NCBI GenBank assembly: GCA_030691775.1
Contig: JAUYDN010000140.1
Span: 1-8,193 of the forward strand
DNA from: Dehalococcoidia bacterium
GTDB taxonomy: Bacteria; Chloroflexota; Dehalococcoidia; Dehalococcoidales; Fen-1064
Reading direction: 5' to 3'
DNA: 8,193 bases
In this document: positions 1 through 7,104 of the stretch, one piece after another
Layout: each line of letters starts with the position of its first letter
How positions within the stretch are numbered: position 1 is the stretch's first letter
Translations under genes and position numbers: made by a program
The notes under the pieces: generated by a model
What the model was told of the DNA's origin: nothing
Database searches by the model: none
Seen by the model: the letters and a program-made list of their open reading frames with translations, nothing else

Positions 1-30
1 TATTACGTAGAGCATTAAGTAGATTACATC

Positions 31-102
31 TTGTAGGGTGGGTTAGTCCGGTTTCAAGGGGTGTCGGCTTTCAGATTTCGAGAGGACGTAACCCACCACA
101 AA
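31..102. repeat. Palindromic intergenic repeat
   Basis: The 9-base arm GGTGGGTTA at 37-45 is matched exactly in inverted orientation by TAACCCACC at 89-97. Pairing extends outward (TTGT at 31-34 with ACAA at 98-101, leaving a two-base bulge) and inward (TCC with GGA next to one bulged base), giving an imperfect stem of roughly 17 pairs around a loop of about 35 bases. It lies past the 3' end of the GlcD-type gene in a stretch with no credible gene. It resembles the small dispersed palindromic or MITE-like repeats found in many bacterial genomes. It has no T-run placed like an intrinsic terminator. Between it and the gene end (103-247) I see only AT-rich sequence with no recognisable element. 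Confidence 0.6.
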
Positions 103-247
103 TCGTCTTATGCAAACATGTTTATGCTCTGAGTAGTAAAACAAAATTTTAATGTTTGTGGTTTTAAATTTAGAGAGTTGCTTTTGATTTCAATCCCGTA
201 TTGGGTACAGGACAAGCATTTGTTTTCCGGATTTTATTCGAGTGGCG

Positions 248-1669
248 TTAAAACACTTTGTCCGGATTCAGAATATTATTCGGGTCGAAAGCCCGCTTCA
301 CCCGGCGCATCAGGTCGAGACGGCTCTTTTCCACCGCGATTCCCAGGTACTCTTTCTTAGCCAGCCCGATGCCGTGCTCGCCGGAAATGGTGCCTCCCAT
401 TTCCACTCCGATACCGTATATTTCCACCAGCGCTTTCTTTACCCTTTGCCTGATTGCCGGGGAGTCTTTATCCGCGAACCACAGATGTACGTTACCGTCG
501 CCGGCGTGCCCGCAGGTGATTATCTTGAGGCTGTGGCGCTCTGCGACTCGATGGACCTGCCCTACGAAGTCAGCAATGAAACTTCTCGGTACGACGATGT
601 CCGCAATTGCGGCGATGCCCTCGCGCTCCAGGGCAAGGTAAAAACTCTCCCGCGCTTGAATCAACTGTTTTCGGGCGCGTTCACTACCCGGCACATAGAC
701 ATCCACCGCGTTGTTTTGGAGGCAAATATCGCTAATCCGCCGTGCAAGCCGATTGAGCCGCCCCTCGTCCGGCTCTTCAAGGATGAGCATCAGGTACGCG
801 GCGTGTTTATTCAGCGGCATCTCCCTGCCGGTGAACTGTTCCACGGGTTTGACGATGTCCTGCTCCCAGAACTCCAGTCCTGCGGGAAGAATCCCCTGCT
901 TCAAAATAACCGGCACACAATTTATAGCGTCCTTGAGGTTGGAGAATGGGATGTAGAGAATTTCGGTTTTACCCGGTGGCAAAGTCAGCCGGATGATGAC
1001 TTTGGTAATCACCGCGAGTGTGCCTTCGGAGCCGGTGAGCAACTGGGTGAAGTCATAACCTGTTGAGCACTTCACGTACTTACCACCGCACTGGATAACC
1101 TCGCCGGAGGTGAGTACTGCCTCCAGTCCGAGCACAAAATGACGCGTCACGCCGGTACTGACCGCTTTCATACCGCCGGCGTTCGTGGCGATATTCCCGC
1201 CGATTGTCGAGCTGAGAATGCCGGGGTGGATGGGATAATAAAGACCTTTTGCCTCGACCGCTTTGTATAGCTCGGAGACGGGCACACCGGCTTCCGCCAC
1301 CACCACGAAGTTATCAGCATCCACCTCGATGATGCGGTCCATTTTTTCCAGGCTGAGGACGATACCGCCGTATGATGGAATTGCGCCTGCGGAGATGCCT
1401 GTGCCGCCGCCACGCGGTGTTACCGGTATACAGTGTTCGTTTGCCAGTTTCAGTACCGCTGAGACAGCTTCCGTGGTTTCTGGTAATACCACCGCCTCCG
1501 GCTTGAAACGCTCGATACCGAGTGTTTCGTCGTGGGAATAGTCTTCCAACCGTTCATCGGTCAGCACATTCCCGTCGCCGGCAATCCGTTTTAGCTGTGA
1601 TATAAGGTCGGACGTCAGTCTGCCGTACTTACTCCTTTTGGTCATCTGGCTTTCTCTCTTCATCACCAC
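248..1669 (-). CDS. GlcD-type FAD-binding oxidoreductase (glycolate oxidase / D-lactate dehydrogenase family)
   Basis: A flavoprotein of the family that oxidises 2-hydroxyacids (glycolate, D-lactate, D-2-hydroxyglutarate) and passes electrons to a redox partner; probably cytoplasmic or loosely membrane-associated. Numbered from the longest start (GTG at 1669), the FAD_binding_4 region covers about residues 55-230, with the dinucleotide-binding stretch RGGGTGISAG (86-95), then HPGILSSTIGGNIATNAGG and TGYDFTQLLTGSEGTL. The FAD-oxidase C-terminal region (about 235-473) carries HAGDGNVH (388-395) and GGTISGEHGIG (425-435), whose histidines are metal/substrate ligands in the family. Length (473) is normal. 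Last gene of the four-gene minus-strand run; it overlaps the Mut7-C gene. Starts at 1669 (GTG), 1663 (ATG) and 1645 (ATG, MTKRSK) are all possible; none has a strong, well-spaced ribosome site. No iron-sulfur partner (GlcF) is adjacent, so the substrate cannot be named. Confidence 0.93.
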   Translation of the reverse strand: MVMKRESQMTKRSKYGRLTSDLISQLKRIAGDGNVLTDERLEDYSHDETLGIERFKPEAVVLPETTEAVSAVLKLANEHCIPVTPRGGGTGISAGAIPSYGGIVLSLEKMDRIIEVDADNFVVVAEAGVPVSELYKAVEAKGLYYPIHPGILSSTIGGNIATNAGGMKAVSTGVTRHFVLGLEAVLTSGEVIQCGGKYVKCSTGYDFTQLLTGSEGTLAVITKVIIRLTLPPGKTEILYIPFSNLKDAINCVPVILKQGILPAGLEFWEQDIVKPVEQFTGREMPLNKHAAYLMLILEEPDEGRLNRLARRISDICLQNNAVDVYVPGSERARKQLIQARESFYLALEREGIAAIADIVVPRSFIADFVGQVHRVAERHSLKIITCGHAGDGNVHLWFADKDSPAIRQRVKKALVEIYGIGVEMGGTISGEHGIGLAKKEYLGIAVEKSRLDLMRRVKRAFDPNNILNPDKVF

Positions 1670-2141
1670 CTAACTTTTCCAGTGCCTGGTGCATCGCTTC
1701 CCAGTGTGTACCCTGCCAGTAAACGCGGTGGCAAACAGGGCACTCTACGAACTGCGTTTGCGTGCGGTAGACATAGGGCGGGACGCGGTTTTTCACCTCG
1801 TCGCGGGTCCGTGGCACCAGCGGCTTACTACATTCCAGGCAGAGAGAAAACGGGCGGCGGTTTTTCAGCCTGAATACCGTAATCACCTGCCGTATTTGCT
1901 CCTCAGGGTCGTCACCGGTCACGAGAAGAGCTTTGAGCTTTCCGGACGTGATTACCCGCCGTTTCATTACACCCGTGTCTCTGGTGAGGATGATACGGTC
2001 TTCAGCGAGGGCGGTACGTATCATTTGCCAGTCATCCGGTTGGTCGAAGATGAGGGTATCGTAACCCATCATTCTCAGCCAGCGTGCCAGCTTCGCCACG
2101 TTATGGTCGGCGATGAACTTCATGTCCTCCGCGGGGTACAT
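1629..2141 (-). CDS. Mut7-C RNase-domain protein with C-terminal zinc ribbon
   Basis: A 170-residue protein of the Mut7-C family, a PIN-like fold predicted to be an RNase and named after the C-terminus of animal Mut-7 exonucleases. The signature MKFIADHNVAKLARWLRMMGYDT begins at residue 7; acidic residues expected in the PIN-like active site include D12 and the D of ILTRD (D55). A zinc ribbon follows: CLEC (101-104) and CPVC (134-137), with PFSLCLECSKPL and FVECPVCHRVYWQGTHW typical of bacterial members. The ATG at 2141 has GGAGG seven bases upstream, so I prefer it to the internal ATG (codon 7), where GGAGG sits only two bases away. It begins 17 bases after the hydrolase gene ends and its 3' end overlaps the start of the flavoprotein gene, which suggests coupled translation. 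The RNA substrate is unknown. Confidence 0.9.
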   Translation of the reverse strand: MYPAEDMKFIADHNVAKLARWLRMMGYDTLIFDQPDDWQMIRTALAEDRIILTRDTGVMKRRVITSGKLKALLVTGDDPEEQIRQVITVFRLKNRRPFSLCLECSKPLVPRTRDEVKNRVPPYVYRTQTQFVECPVCHRVYWQGTHWEAMHQALEKLGGDEERKPDDQKE

Positions 2142-2158
2142 CGCTCAGCCTCCGGGTG

Positions 2159-2938
2159 TTATAGCTCTAGCTCCAGCCCTTCATTGCCGATGGTGATAGA
2201 TGCATCCAGTTCCCTGGCAAGCTGTTCCAGTTCCACCCTTCTTTCCTCCTCCTCGCCTTCGTGGGGGAAGTGGTGCGTGGTAACGATACGCGGAAGATAG
2301 CCCTTAATTTTCCGGAACGAGATGAGTTCCTCTTTGAGGAGTCCGGGGGACATATGTTTCACTTCCCGCGCTACCCTGATGTACCTGTCGGAGGCAGTGT
2401 TCTCGATAACGAGCAGGTCAGGGGAGATGTGTTGCCAGCATTCATCCAGTCCGGGACCGGTATCGCCGGTATAAAACAGCTTCTTGCCATTAGTGTCGGC
2501 AACCTGGTAGCCTACTGCGGGAACGGAATGGCTGACGGGCACAGCCAGTATTTCGTACTGTTCGACGGTGAACGGCTTAAGCGGCTGGACAACCGTAAAT
2601 TTAAACGTGGGGTCTCCTTCCGGTTTACCGAGAAAGTCAATATAGAGCTTTCCGGGGTATTGCAACAGATAGCGGACGGCTTCATAGACAGCTAAAGGCG
2701 CATATATGTGAATTTGCCTCTCGTTGTTATAAAAGGTAGCGCCCAGCATTACCAGGTCTTTGATATGGTCGTAGTGGTGGTGGGTAATGAGAACAGCCTT
2801 AAGAGCGAGTTGCTCTTCGAATGTCAGTGTGGAGGTTAAAGCCCCGGCATCCAGCGCGAGAATACTGTCAATCAACAGGGTGGAGGACCTGGTGTCCCGC
2901 GACTCCAGGTTATGGGCGCCGAGCATCCGGATTTTCAT
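2159..2938 (-). CDS. Metallo-beta-lactamase-fold hydrolase
   Basis: A 259-residue MBL-fold enzyme, probably a cytoplasmic phosphodiesterase or similar hydrolase. The metal-binding motif HxHxDH is THHHYDH (H53, H55, D57, H58); further ligands fit H137 in PVSHSVPAVGY, D159 in LFYTGDTGPG and H222/H223 in VTTHHFPH. The VSHSVPAVGY segment followed by FYTGDT recalls tRNase Z-like and class II cyclic-nucleotide phosphodiesterase subfamilies, but no specific substrate can be assigned. There is no signal peptide. The start codon overlaps the stop of the upstream transporter gene as ATGA, a standard translational coupling arrangement; a GGAAGG stretch lies about ten bases upstream. The RNase-like gene follows after 17 bases. 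The two neighbours (tRNA-modification precursor uptake and an RNase domain) make a nucleic-acid or nucleotide substrate attractive, but that is inference. Confidence 0.9.
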   Translation of the reverse strand: MKIRMLGAHNLESRDTRSSTLLIDSILALDAGALTSTLTFEEQLALKAVLITHHHYDHIKDLVMLGATFYNNERQIHIYAPLAVYEAVRYLLQYPGKLYIDFLGKPEGDPTFKFTVVQPLKPFTVEQYEILAVPVSHSVPAVGYQVADTNGKKLFYTGDTGPGLDECWQHISPDLLVIENTASDRYIRVAREVKHMSPGLLKEELISFRKIKGYLPRIVTTHHFPHEGEEEERRVELEQLARELDASITIGNEGLELEL

Positions 2939-3624
2939 CGGCTGATTGCCTTCCGCTCCTTAGCCCAGAACGCGAGCGGGTTGAAATCGGTGTTCGTATC
3001 GTAAACGTCAACACCTTCGGTTTTTTTAAGCGTGTTGACCGCCATATAGGTGAATGGGGTGGCGACGATTTCAATCAAGACCTTGGCGACCCAGTGGTAG
3101 AGAATCATCAGCGGCGTGAAAAATGGTAAGCCCCAGAAGGCGCCGAGTATGAAAATCACCGTGTCCAGTCCCTGCCCGACGATGGTAGAGCCGATGGTGC
3201 GAGTCCAGAGCCAGCGTCCCTTCGTGAGTATTTTCATCCGCGCCAGCACGAAAGAGTTGCCGAACTCACCGGCAAGATAACCGAAGAAGGACGCAACCAG
3301 CAATCTGGGAGTATAGCCCAGAATCGCCTCGTATGCAGGCTGGTTTTCCCATCCGGATGCCGGCGGCAAAATCTGTCCTATCCAGGCGAAGATGACGAAG
3401 ATAAGGTTGCAAAGAAAACCCACCCAGATGATACGGCGCGCCTGGTGGTAACCATAGACCTCCGTGAGAATGTCCCCGAAGATATAGCTGAAGGGGAAAA
3501 GCACCACGGCGGCAGGCAGGGTAACGAATCCGAAACCTGCTACCTTACTACCGATGATGTTAGCGGTGAGCAAAGTGGTGACAAAAAGCGCGGCGATGAC
3601 AACAAAGCGGAAAGAGACTTTCAT
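2935..3624 (-). CDS. VUT family transporter (queuosine precursor transporter, YhhQ-like)
   Basis: An integral membrane protein of 229 residues in the VUT/YhhQ family, which imports queuosine precursors such as preQ0/preQ1 for tRNA modification. Six hydrophobic segments can be seen at roughly 6-24, 33-52, 64-84, 105-127, 145-170 and 172-197. Family hallmarks are TANIIGSK near the N-terminus, FPFSYIFGDILTEVYGY (about 43-59), SFFGYLAGEFGNSFVLARMK (112-131) and RTIGSTIVGQGLDTVIF (142-158). Length is normal. The ATG at 3624 has GAGG seven bases upstream. It is the first gene of the four-gene run and is joined to the hydrolase gene by ATGA. No preQ1 riboswitch is recognisable upstream. Queuosine specificity comes from the family assignment; other VUT members could carry related substrates. 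Confidence 0.9.
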   Translation of the reverse strand: MKVSFRFVVIAALFVTTLLTANIIGSKVAGFGFVTLPAAVVLFPFSYIFGDILTEVYGYHQARRIIWVGFLCNLIFVIFAWIGQILPPASGWENQPAYEAILGYTPRLLVASFFGYLAGEFGNSFVLARMKILTKGRWLWTRTIGSTIVGQGLDTVIFILGAFWGLPFFTPLMILYHWVAKVLIEIVATPFTYMAVNTLKKTEGVDVYDTNTDFNPLAFWAKERKAISR

Positions 3625-3653
3625 CCAGTAACCTCATAAGCGGGTATTAACAT

Positions 3654-3730
3654 AAAGTCAAAACTCAAAAGTCAAAGTTCAAAACCATAACTCAAAACCC
3701 CAAAGTCAAAGGTCAAAGCCACAACTTAAA
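3654..3730. repeat. Degenerate 7-base tandem repeat array
   Basis: Reading from 3654 the sequence splits into heptamers: AAAGTCA, AAACTCA, AAAGTCA, AAGTTCA, AAACCAT, then (phase moved by one) AACTCAA, AACCCCA, AAGTCAA, AGGTCAA, AGCCACA, ACTTAAA. About eleven units form an A-rich strand with a TCA or CCA core. On the minus strand the units read TGACTTT/TGAGTTT, so the array offers several TTGACT-like hexamers about 40-90 bases upstream of the transporter gene. With the following TATGTT or GTTAAT they could work as a promoter for the minus-strand operon, though 15 or 18 bases of spacing is the best I can place. Confidence 0.65.
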
Positions 3731-3823
3731 ACCCTTTAACTACTATCATGGTGACTTAGCTTCTGCTACTAAACAAGTCAATCCTGACATTGTGACATTT
3801 TATTTCAATTCATTCTAGCATAT

Positions 3824-3853
3824 TTGCGGTACAGTAGCGGGTTTGTGTATTAT
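3824..3853 (+). promoter_or_regulatory. Candidate promoter for first acyl-CoA synthetase-like gene
   Basis: TTGCGG at 3824-3829 and TATTAT at 3848-3853 are 18 bases apart and precede the gene by about 100 bases. The -35 box matches the TTGACA consensus only in part, and the surrounding AT-rich tract offers alternative -10 boxes, so this is a weak assignment. Confidence 0.3.
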
Positions 3854-3856
3854 ATA

Positions 3857-3871
3857 TACAATGAAATTGTA
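3857..3871. promoter_or_regulatory. Small dyad, possible operator
   Basis: TACAAT-GAA-ATTGTA is a perfect 6+6 inverted repeat with a three-base centre. If the -10 box at 3848-3853 is real, the transcription start would fall inside this dyad, a position that suits a repressor site. No regulator gene is adjacent and the dyad is short, so it may be chance in AT-rich DNA. Confidence 0.25.
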
Positions 3872-3942
3872 AAGACCACGTCATTCATATAGAGTAGACG
3901 GCTATACCATCTTCAAACCAACGTAGTACGCCCGCTGATTTT

Positions 3943-3950
3943 AAGGAGGA
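3943..3950 (+). promoter_or_regulatory. Strong ribosome binding site
   Basis: AAGGAGGA lies seven bases (CTTTTTT) before the ATG at 3958. It fixes the start of the first acyl-CoA synthetase-like gene and predicts efficient translation. Confidence 0.8.
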
Positions 3951-3957
3951 CTTTTTT

Positions 3958-5409
3958 ATGTCTGGGTACCCGCTTGATGAAATCCTGCACCCGAAATCGA
4001 TTGCAGTAGCCGGGGCATCGGCCGATGGACGCGGTGCGGGTTTTGTTTCCCCGTTGATTGAACTCGGTTTCAGGGGTAAAATCTATCCTGTCAATCCCAA
4101 ATACGCCGGCCAGAATATCATGGGCTTGAAAACCTACGCCACGGTTCGGGAGATACCTGAGCCTGTGGACTTCGTAATATCATCGATTCCGGCAACGCAG
4201 GTCCTGGGCTTGCTTGACGACTGTGCCGCTAAAGGCGTGAAGGGCATCCATTTCTTTACAGCACGTTTCAGTGAAACGGGACGCCCCGAGGCGGCGCAAT
4301 TGGAAAAAGAGGTCTTGCGAAGAGCGCGCGCGGCTAATATCCGTCTCATCGGACCGAACTGTATGGGCGTCTACTATCCTGCCTGGGGAGTATCTTTCAG
4401 TGAAGGTATGCCGAAACAGTCCGGTGTTATCGGTTGTGCTTCTCAAAGCGGTTCCGCGGTCCACGAAATCGTGGAGATGGCAAGACAAAGAGGTTGTTAT
4501 TTTACAAAAGCTATCAGCTACGGTAATGCAATCGACCTGAACGAGTGTGACTATCTCGAATACTATGCCCAGGACGAGGATACGAAAATCATTGTCATGT
4601 ACATCGAGGGTGTGCGTGACGGTAAACGGTTCTTCAAGTCCTTGCGGCGCACTACTCTGAAGAAGCCGGTGATTATTATCAAGGGCGGACGTGGTAGAGC
4701 CGGCACCCGTGCCACCGCTTCGCACACCGCTTCTCTCGCTGGCGCTATGGAAGTCTGGCATACGGCGGTCAGACAGGCTGGCGCCGTAGAAGTCTCCACC
4801 ATAGAGGAGCTGGCTGACGTTGCCGCCGCTTTCTATTTCCTTCCTCCTGTCTACGGTGTCAGAGCTGGCGTGGTGGGTGGCAGTGGAGGGAGCAGTGTCA
4901 TGGGCGCCGACCAGTGTGAGGAAGCAGGCCTCGACGTGATTCCGATGCCGAATGACATCCGCGAGGAGCTGAAAAAGCGCGGTAGTCCCATCTGGGACTG
5001 GATTAGCAATCCGGCGGACTTTTCCATCCAGATGGGGGATTCCGGTTCCGGAGGTGATATTACGCTCTTGATGGGAGAGCACCCGGATTTCGACCTGATA
5101 ATACAGTACCTGAGTCCGCCCCACAGTTGGGGAGGTAGAGGGCGTCCGGTACTCCCAATTGAAGAACATCTCAAGCACAGTGGCGTGGGTGCCATCAAGA
5201 AACCCATGTTCATCGTCCTCCAGGACCGGGGGCGGAGTACATCGGACACGACTGGAGAATCCTTGCGTAAGTTCAACGAGTTCCGCGATAAACTAGTTGA
5301 AAACCGGTTGCCGACTTATCCTACCATCGGTGCGGCGGCGAATGCGGCGGCGAAAATGGTCGCGTTCTACCAGAATAGGGAGCGTGCCATTGCCGCGGCA
5401 TGTCTTTAG
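3958..5409 (+). CDS. ADP-forming acyl-CoA synthetase alpha-subunit-like protein (paralogue 1)
   Basis: A cytoplasmic 483-residue protein with the alpha-subunit architecture of NDP-forming acyl-CoA synthetases, which interconvert acyl-CoA + ADP + Pi and free acid + CoA + ATP. The N-terminal CoA-binding Rossmann domain (about 8-140) has HPKSIAVAGAS, GFRGKIYPVNPKY and IGPNCMGV (131-138). The succinyl-CoA-ligase-like domain (about 150-300) has SQSGSA and ISYGNAIDLNECDYLEYY. The third domain runs to the end, with WDWISNPADF where the family usually has NPVD. H256 in SHTASLAG (255-262) matches the family's phosphorylated histidine. There is no ATP-grasp region, so the nucleotide step needs a beta subunit not present here. 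The start is fixed by a strong ribosome site. A paralogue lies 210 bases downstream. The substrate acid is unknown; loss of synthetase activity is possible. Confidence 0.88.
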   Translation: MSGYPLDEILHPKSIAVAGASADGRGAGFVSPLIELGFRGKIYPVNPKYAGQNIMGLKTYATVREIPEPVDFVISSIPATQVLGLLDDCAAKGVKGIHFFTARFSETGRPEAAQLEKEVLRRARAANIRLIGPNCMGVYYPAWGVSFSEGMPKQSGVIGCASQSGSAVHEIVEMARQRGCYFTKAISYGNAIDLNECDYLEYYAQDEDTKIIVMYIEGVRDGKRFFKSLRRTTLKKPVIIIKGGRGRAGTRATASHTASLAGAMEVWHTAVRQAGAVEVSTIEELADVAAAFYFLPPVYGVRAGVVGGSGGSSVMGADQCEEAGLDVIPMPNDIREELKKRGSPIWDWISNPADFSIQMGDSGSGGDITLLMGEHPDFDLIIQYLSPPHSWGGRGRPVLPIEEHLKHSGVGAIKKPMFIVLQDRGRSTSDTTGESLRKFNEFRDKLVENRLPTYPTIGAAANAAAKMVAFYQNRERAIAAACL

Positions 5410-5414
5410 TAAAG

Positions 5415-5565
5415 ATAACCAAGTTACAAGAGACAATAACCAGAGAAAAACCAATTGCCAAATTAGAATGACCAAATTTTTGTATTGAACCTTGTCTGAG
5501 GGCGTTTGGGAATTTATGTTATTGATTATTGAGATTTGTTTGGTATTTGTATCTTGGTTATTGGT
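5415..5565. repeat. Imperfect palindromic, heptad-periodic intergenic element
   Basis: The spacer between the two paralogues is a large imperfect palindrome. 5415-5429 pairs with 5547-5561 at 14 of 15 positions (ATAACCAAGTTACAA against the inverted ATAACCAAGATACAA); similarity further in is weaker. Both arms show 7-base periodicity: ATAACCA, AGTTACA, AGAGACA, ATAACCA, GAGAAAA on the left (5415-5449) and TGTTATT, GATTATT, GAGATTT, GTTTGGT, ATTTGTA, TCTTGGT, TATTGGT on the right (5517-5565). There is no coding potential. It looks like a MITE-like or otherwise dispersed element. Whether it ends transcription or lets it run into the second paralogue cannot be told. Confidence 0.6.
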
Positions 5566-5619
5566 CATTAGCCTGATACAATCAGAACCGGTACCAGCCT
5601 GCCGAGCCAGGACGTGTAT

Positions 5620-7056
5620 ATGTCTATAATGGACCTGGAGGCTATCCTGCATCCACGGTCGGTTGCCGTGGTCGGCGCTTCTACCAATACAGCTTCCTGG
5701 GGATACAGCTATATCCACCACCTCATCGAATACGGTTTCAGAGGGAATATTTATCCCGTTCATCCCAATTACACGGAAGTACTGGGAATCAAAGCCTACC
5801 CCAGTATCCGCTCTATTCCGGACACGGTCGATTTCGTCATCTCCTGCGTGAACGCCCGGGAAGTTCCACAAATGGTCCGGGAGTGCGGCGAGAAAGGTGT
5901 TAAGGGCATCCATCTTTACACCGCCCGTTTCAGCGAGACCGGTCACAAAGATGCGGCTGATATGGAGCAGGAAATCCTGAGACTGGCGCGGAGTAAGGGC
6001 ATCCGCATCATCGGTCCCAACTGCATGGGCGTCTATCACCCGAAGGTCGGACTTTCTTTCGGTTATAATCTCCCCAAAGAGCCCGGGTTCCTGGGGATGT
6101 CTTCTCAGACCGGTGGCGGTGCTTCCGGATTTGTACTCCTGGCAGGACTGCGGGGCGTGCGCTTCAGCAAGGTTATCAGCTACGGCAATGCCCTCGATTT
6201 CAACGAGTGCGATTATCTCGACTATTTTGTCCAGGACGACGAGACGAAAGTTATCGTCCAGTATATAGAGGGCGTGAAGGACGGGCGCCGGTATTTTGAG
6301 ACTCTCAAGCGCGCCACTGCCGTCAAGCCAGTTATCGTCATCAAAGGTGGGCGAGGTAAGTCCGGCGCCCGCATGACATCTTCACATACGGCATCGCTGG
6401 CAGGCTCTTTCAGCGCCTGGGAAGCGGCAATTAAACAGGCGGGTGCTGTCTCCGCCCGCGATTTCGATGAGCTGATTGACCTGGCTGTCTCTTTTTATTT
6501 CCTGCCACCCTTGCGCGGCAACCGTGTGGGCGTGTTCGCGGGCGGGGGTGGTCCCAGTGTTATCGCCGCCGAGTCCTGTGAAGAAGCCGGTCTTGAAGTC
6601 ATCCCTTTGCCGCAGGACATGCGTGACGAAATGAAAGCGCGTGGTGTTAGTATCTGGGACTGGGTGGGCAACCCGGTGGATAGTTCCATCATCGGCGGGT
6701 CGGGCATGACCGATATGGATATGATGCACCTGATGGCGAAGCACCCGGATTTCGACCTGCTGATAGCGACCATCAATGATTGGGTAATGATGACGCTATC
6801 AACCGATGAGCGGTTCAGACTCTCCGTGCCCGCCGGGGCGCAGGCTTACCTGTCCGTGAAAGAGAGATATACCAAGCCGTTCCTGGTAGCGGTGGGGGAG
6901 CGGGGGGTTACTGCAGAACAGTACGACGATTTCCACTGGAAGGCGCTCGCCGAAGCGCGAAGTATCCTGCTCAAGGGCGGTCTGCCCATTTACCCTACCA
7001 TCGAGCGGGCAGCACGGGCGGCGCGTAAGGTGATTGATTACTACAAAAAACTCTAA
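5620..7056 (+). CDS. ADP-forming acyl-CoA synthetase alpha-subunit-like protein (paralogue 2)
   Basis: A second alpha-type protein, 478 residues from the ATG at 5620, roughly half identical by eye to the gene upstream and with the same domain order. The CoA-binding domain has HPRSVAVVGAS, GFRGNIYPVHPNY and IGPNCMGV; the middle domain has SSQTGGGA (paralogue 1: ASQSGSAV), ISYGNALDFNECDYLDYF and SHTASLAG, with the probable phosphohistidine again at residue 256. The C-terminal part contains WDWVGNPVDSS, closer to the family norm than the partner's NPADF. No ATP-grasp domain is present. I chose ATG 5620 over the upstream GTG (5614) because CAGGA lies seven bases before it and the N-terminus then lines up with the paralogue (HP at residues 11-12 in both). 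Changed loops around SQTGGG suggest a different acyl substrate or partner. Use as a separate pair subunit is unproven. Confidence 0.88.
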   Translation: MSIMDLEAILHPRSVAVVGASTNTASWGYSYIHHLIEYGFRGNIYPVHPNYTEVLGIKAYPSIRSIPDTVDFVISCVNAREVPQMVRECGEKGVKGIHLYTARFSETGHKDAADMEQEILRLARSKGIRIIGPNCMGVYHPKVGLSFGYNLPKEPGFLGMSSQTGGGASGFVLLAGLRGVRFSKVISYGNALDFNECDYLDYFVQDDETKVIVQYIEGVKDGRRYFETLKRATAVKPVIVIKGGRGKSGARMTSSHTASLAGSFSAWEAAIKQAGAVSARDFDELIDLAVSFYFLPPLRGNRVGVFAGGGGPSVIAAESCEEAGLEVIPLPQDMRDEMKARGVSIWDWVGNPVDSSIIGGSGMTDMDMMHLMAKHPDFDLLIATINDWVMMTLSTDERFRLSVPAGAQAYLSVKERYTKPFLVAVGERGVTAEQYDDFHWKALAEARSILLKGGLPIYPTIERAARAARKVIDYYKKL

Positions 7057-7069
7057 ATACTAAACCTTG

Positions 7070-7087
7070 TTCCAGCGCAGGCTGGAA
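7070..7087 (+). terminator. Perfect hairpin after paralogue 2, possible terminator or repeat
   Basis: TTCCAGC-GCAG-GCTGGAA forms a perfect 7-pair stem with a four-base loop, 14 bases after the stop codon. The following TCTTAACAC is too poor in T for a classic intrinsic terminator. The same kind of palindrome (…CCAGCGCAGGCTGG…) is common as a dispersed intergenic repeat, so it may be a repeat that only incidentally ends or stabilises the transcript. Confidence 0.4.
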
Positions 7088-7104
7088 TCTTAACACAAAA
7101 GGCT

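Larger units (their letters stand above)
3625..3957. other. Divergent intergenic region
   Basis: This 333-base AT-rich spacer separates the minus-strand operon from the first acyl-CoA synthetase-like gene and should hold the promoters for both directions. It contains the 7-base degenerate tandem array (3654-3730), a weak plus-strand promoter candidate (3824-3853), a small dyad just after it (3857-3871) and the ribosome binding site of the downstream gene. I see no credible gene and no recognisable riboswitch in it. Confidence 0.7.

Noticed and set aside
114..123. AAACATGTTT palindrome as an operator
   Set aside because: Short AT-rich palindrome with no gene start nearby on either strand.
242..1066. 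Long plus-strand open frame opposite the GlcD-type gene
   Set aside because: The minus-strand frame carries all family motifs of the flavoprotein; the plus-strand translation shows none.
3625..3700. preQ1 riboswitch upstream of the queuosine precursor transporter
   Set aside because: The leader is short and filled by the heptad repeat; I could not find the conserved stem-loop and A-rich tail of a preQ1-I aptamer.
3654..3730. CRISPR-like array
   Set aside because: Units are only 7 bases and contiguous, with no spacers, and no cas gene is in the window.
4180..5178. Long open frame on the minus strand opposite acyl-CoA synthetase paralogue 1
   Set aside because: It is antisense to a well-supported conserved gene and its translation shows no recognisable motif; it arises from the codon pattern of the real gene.
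5293..6039. Minus-strand open frame spanning the spacer and the start of paralogue 2
   Set aside because: It crosses the palindromic spacer and is antisense to conserved domains, with no ribosome site or family signature.
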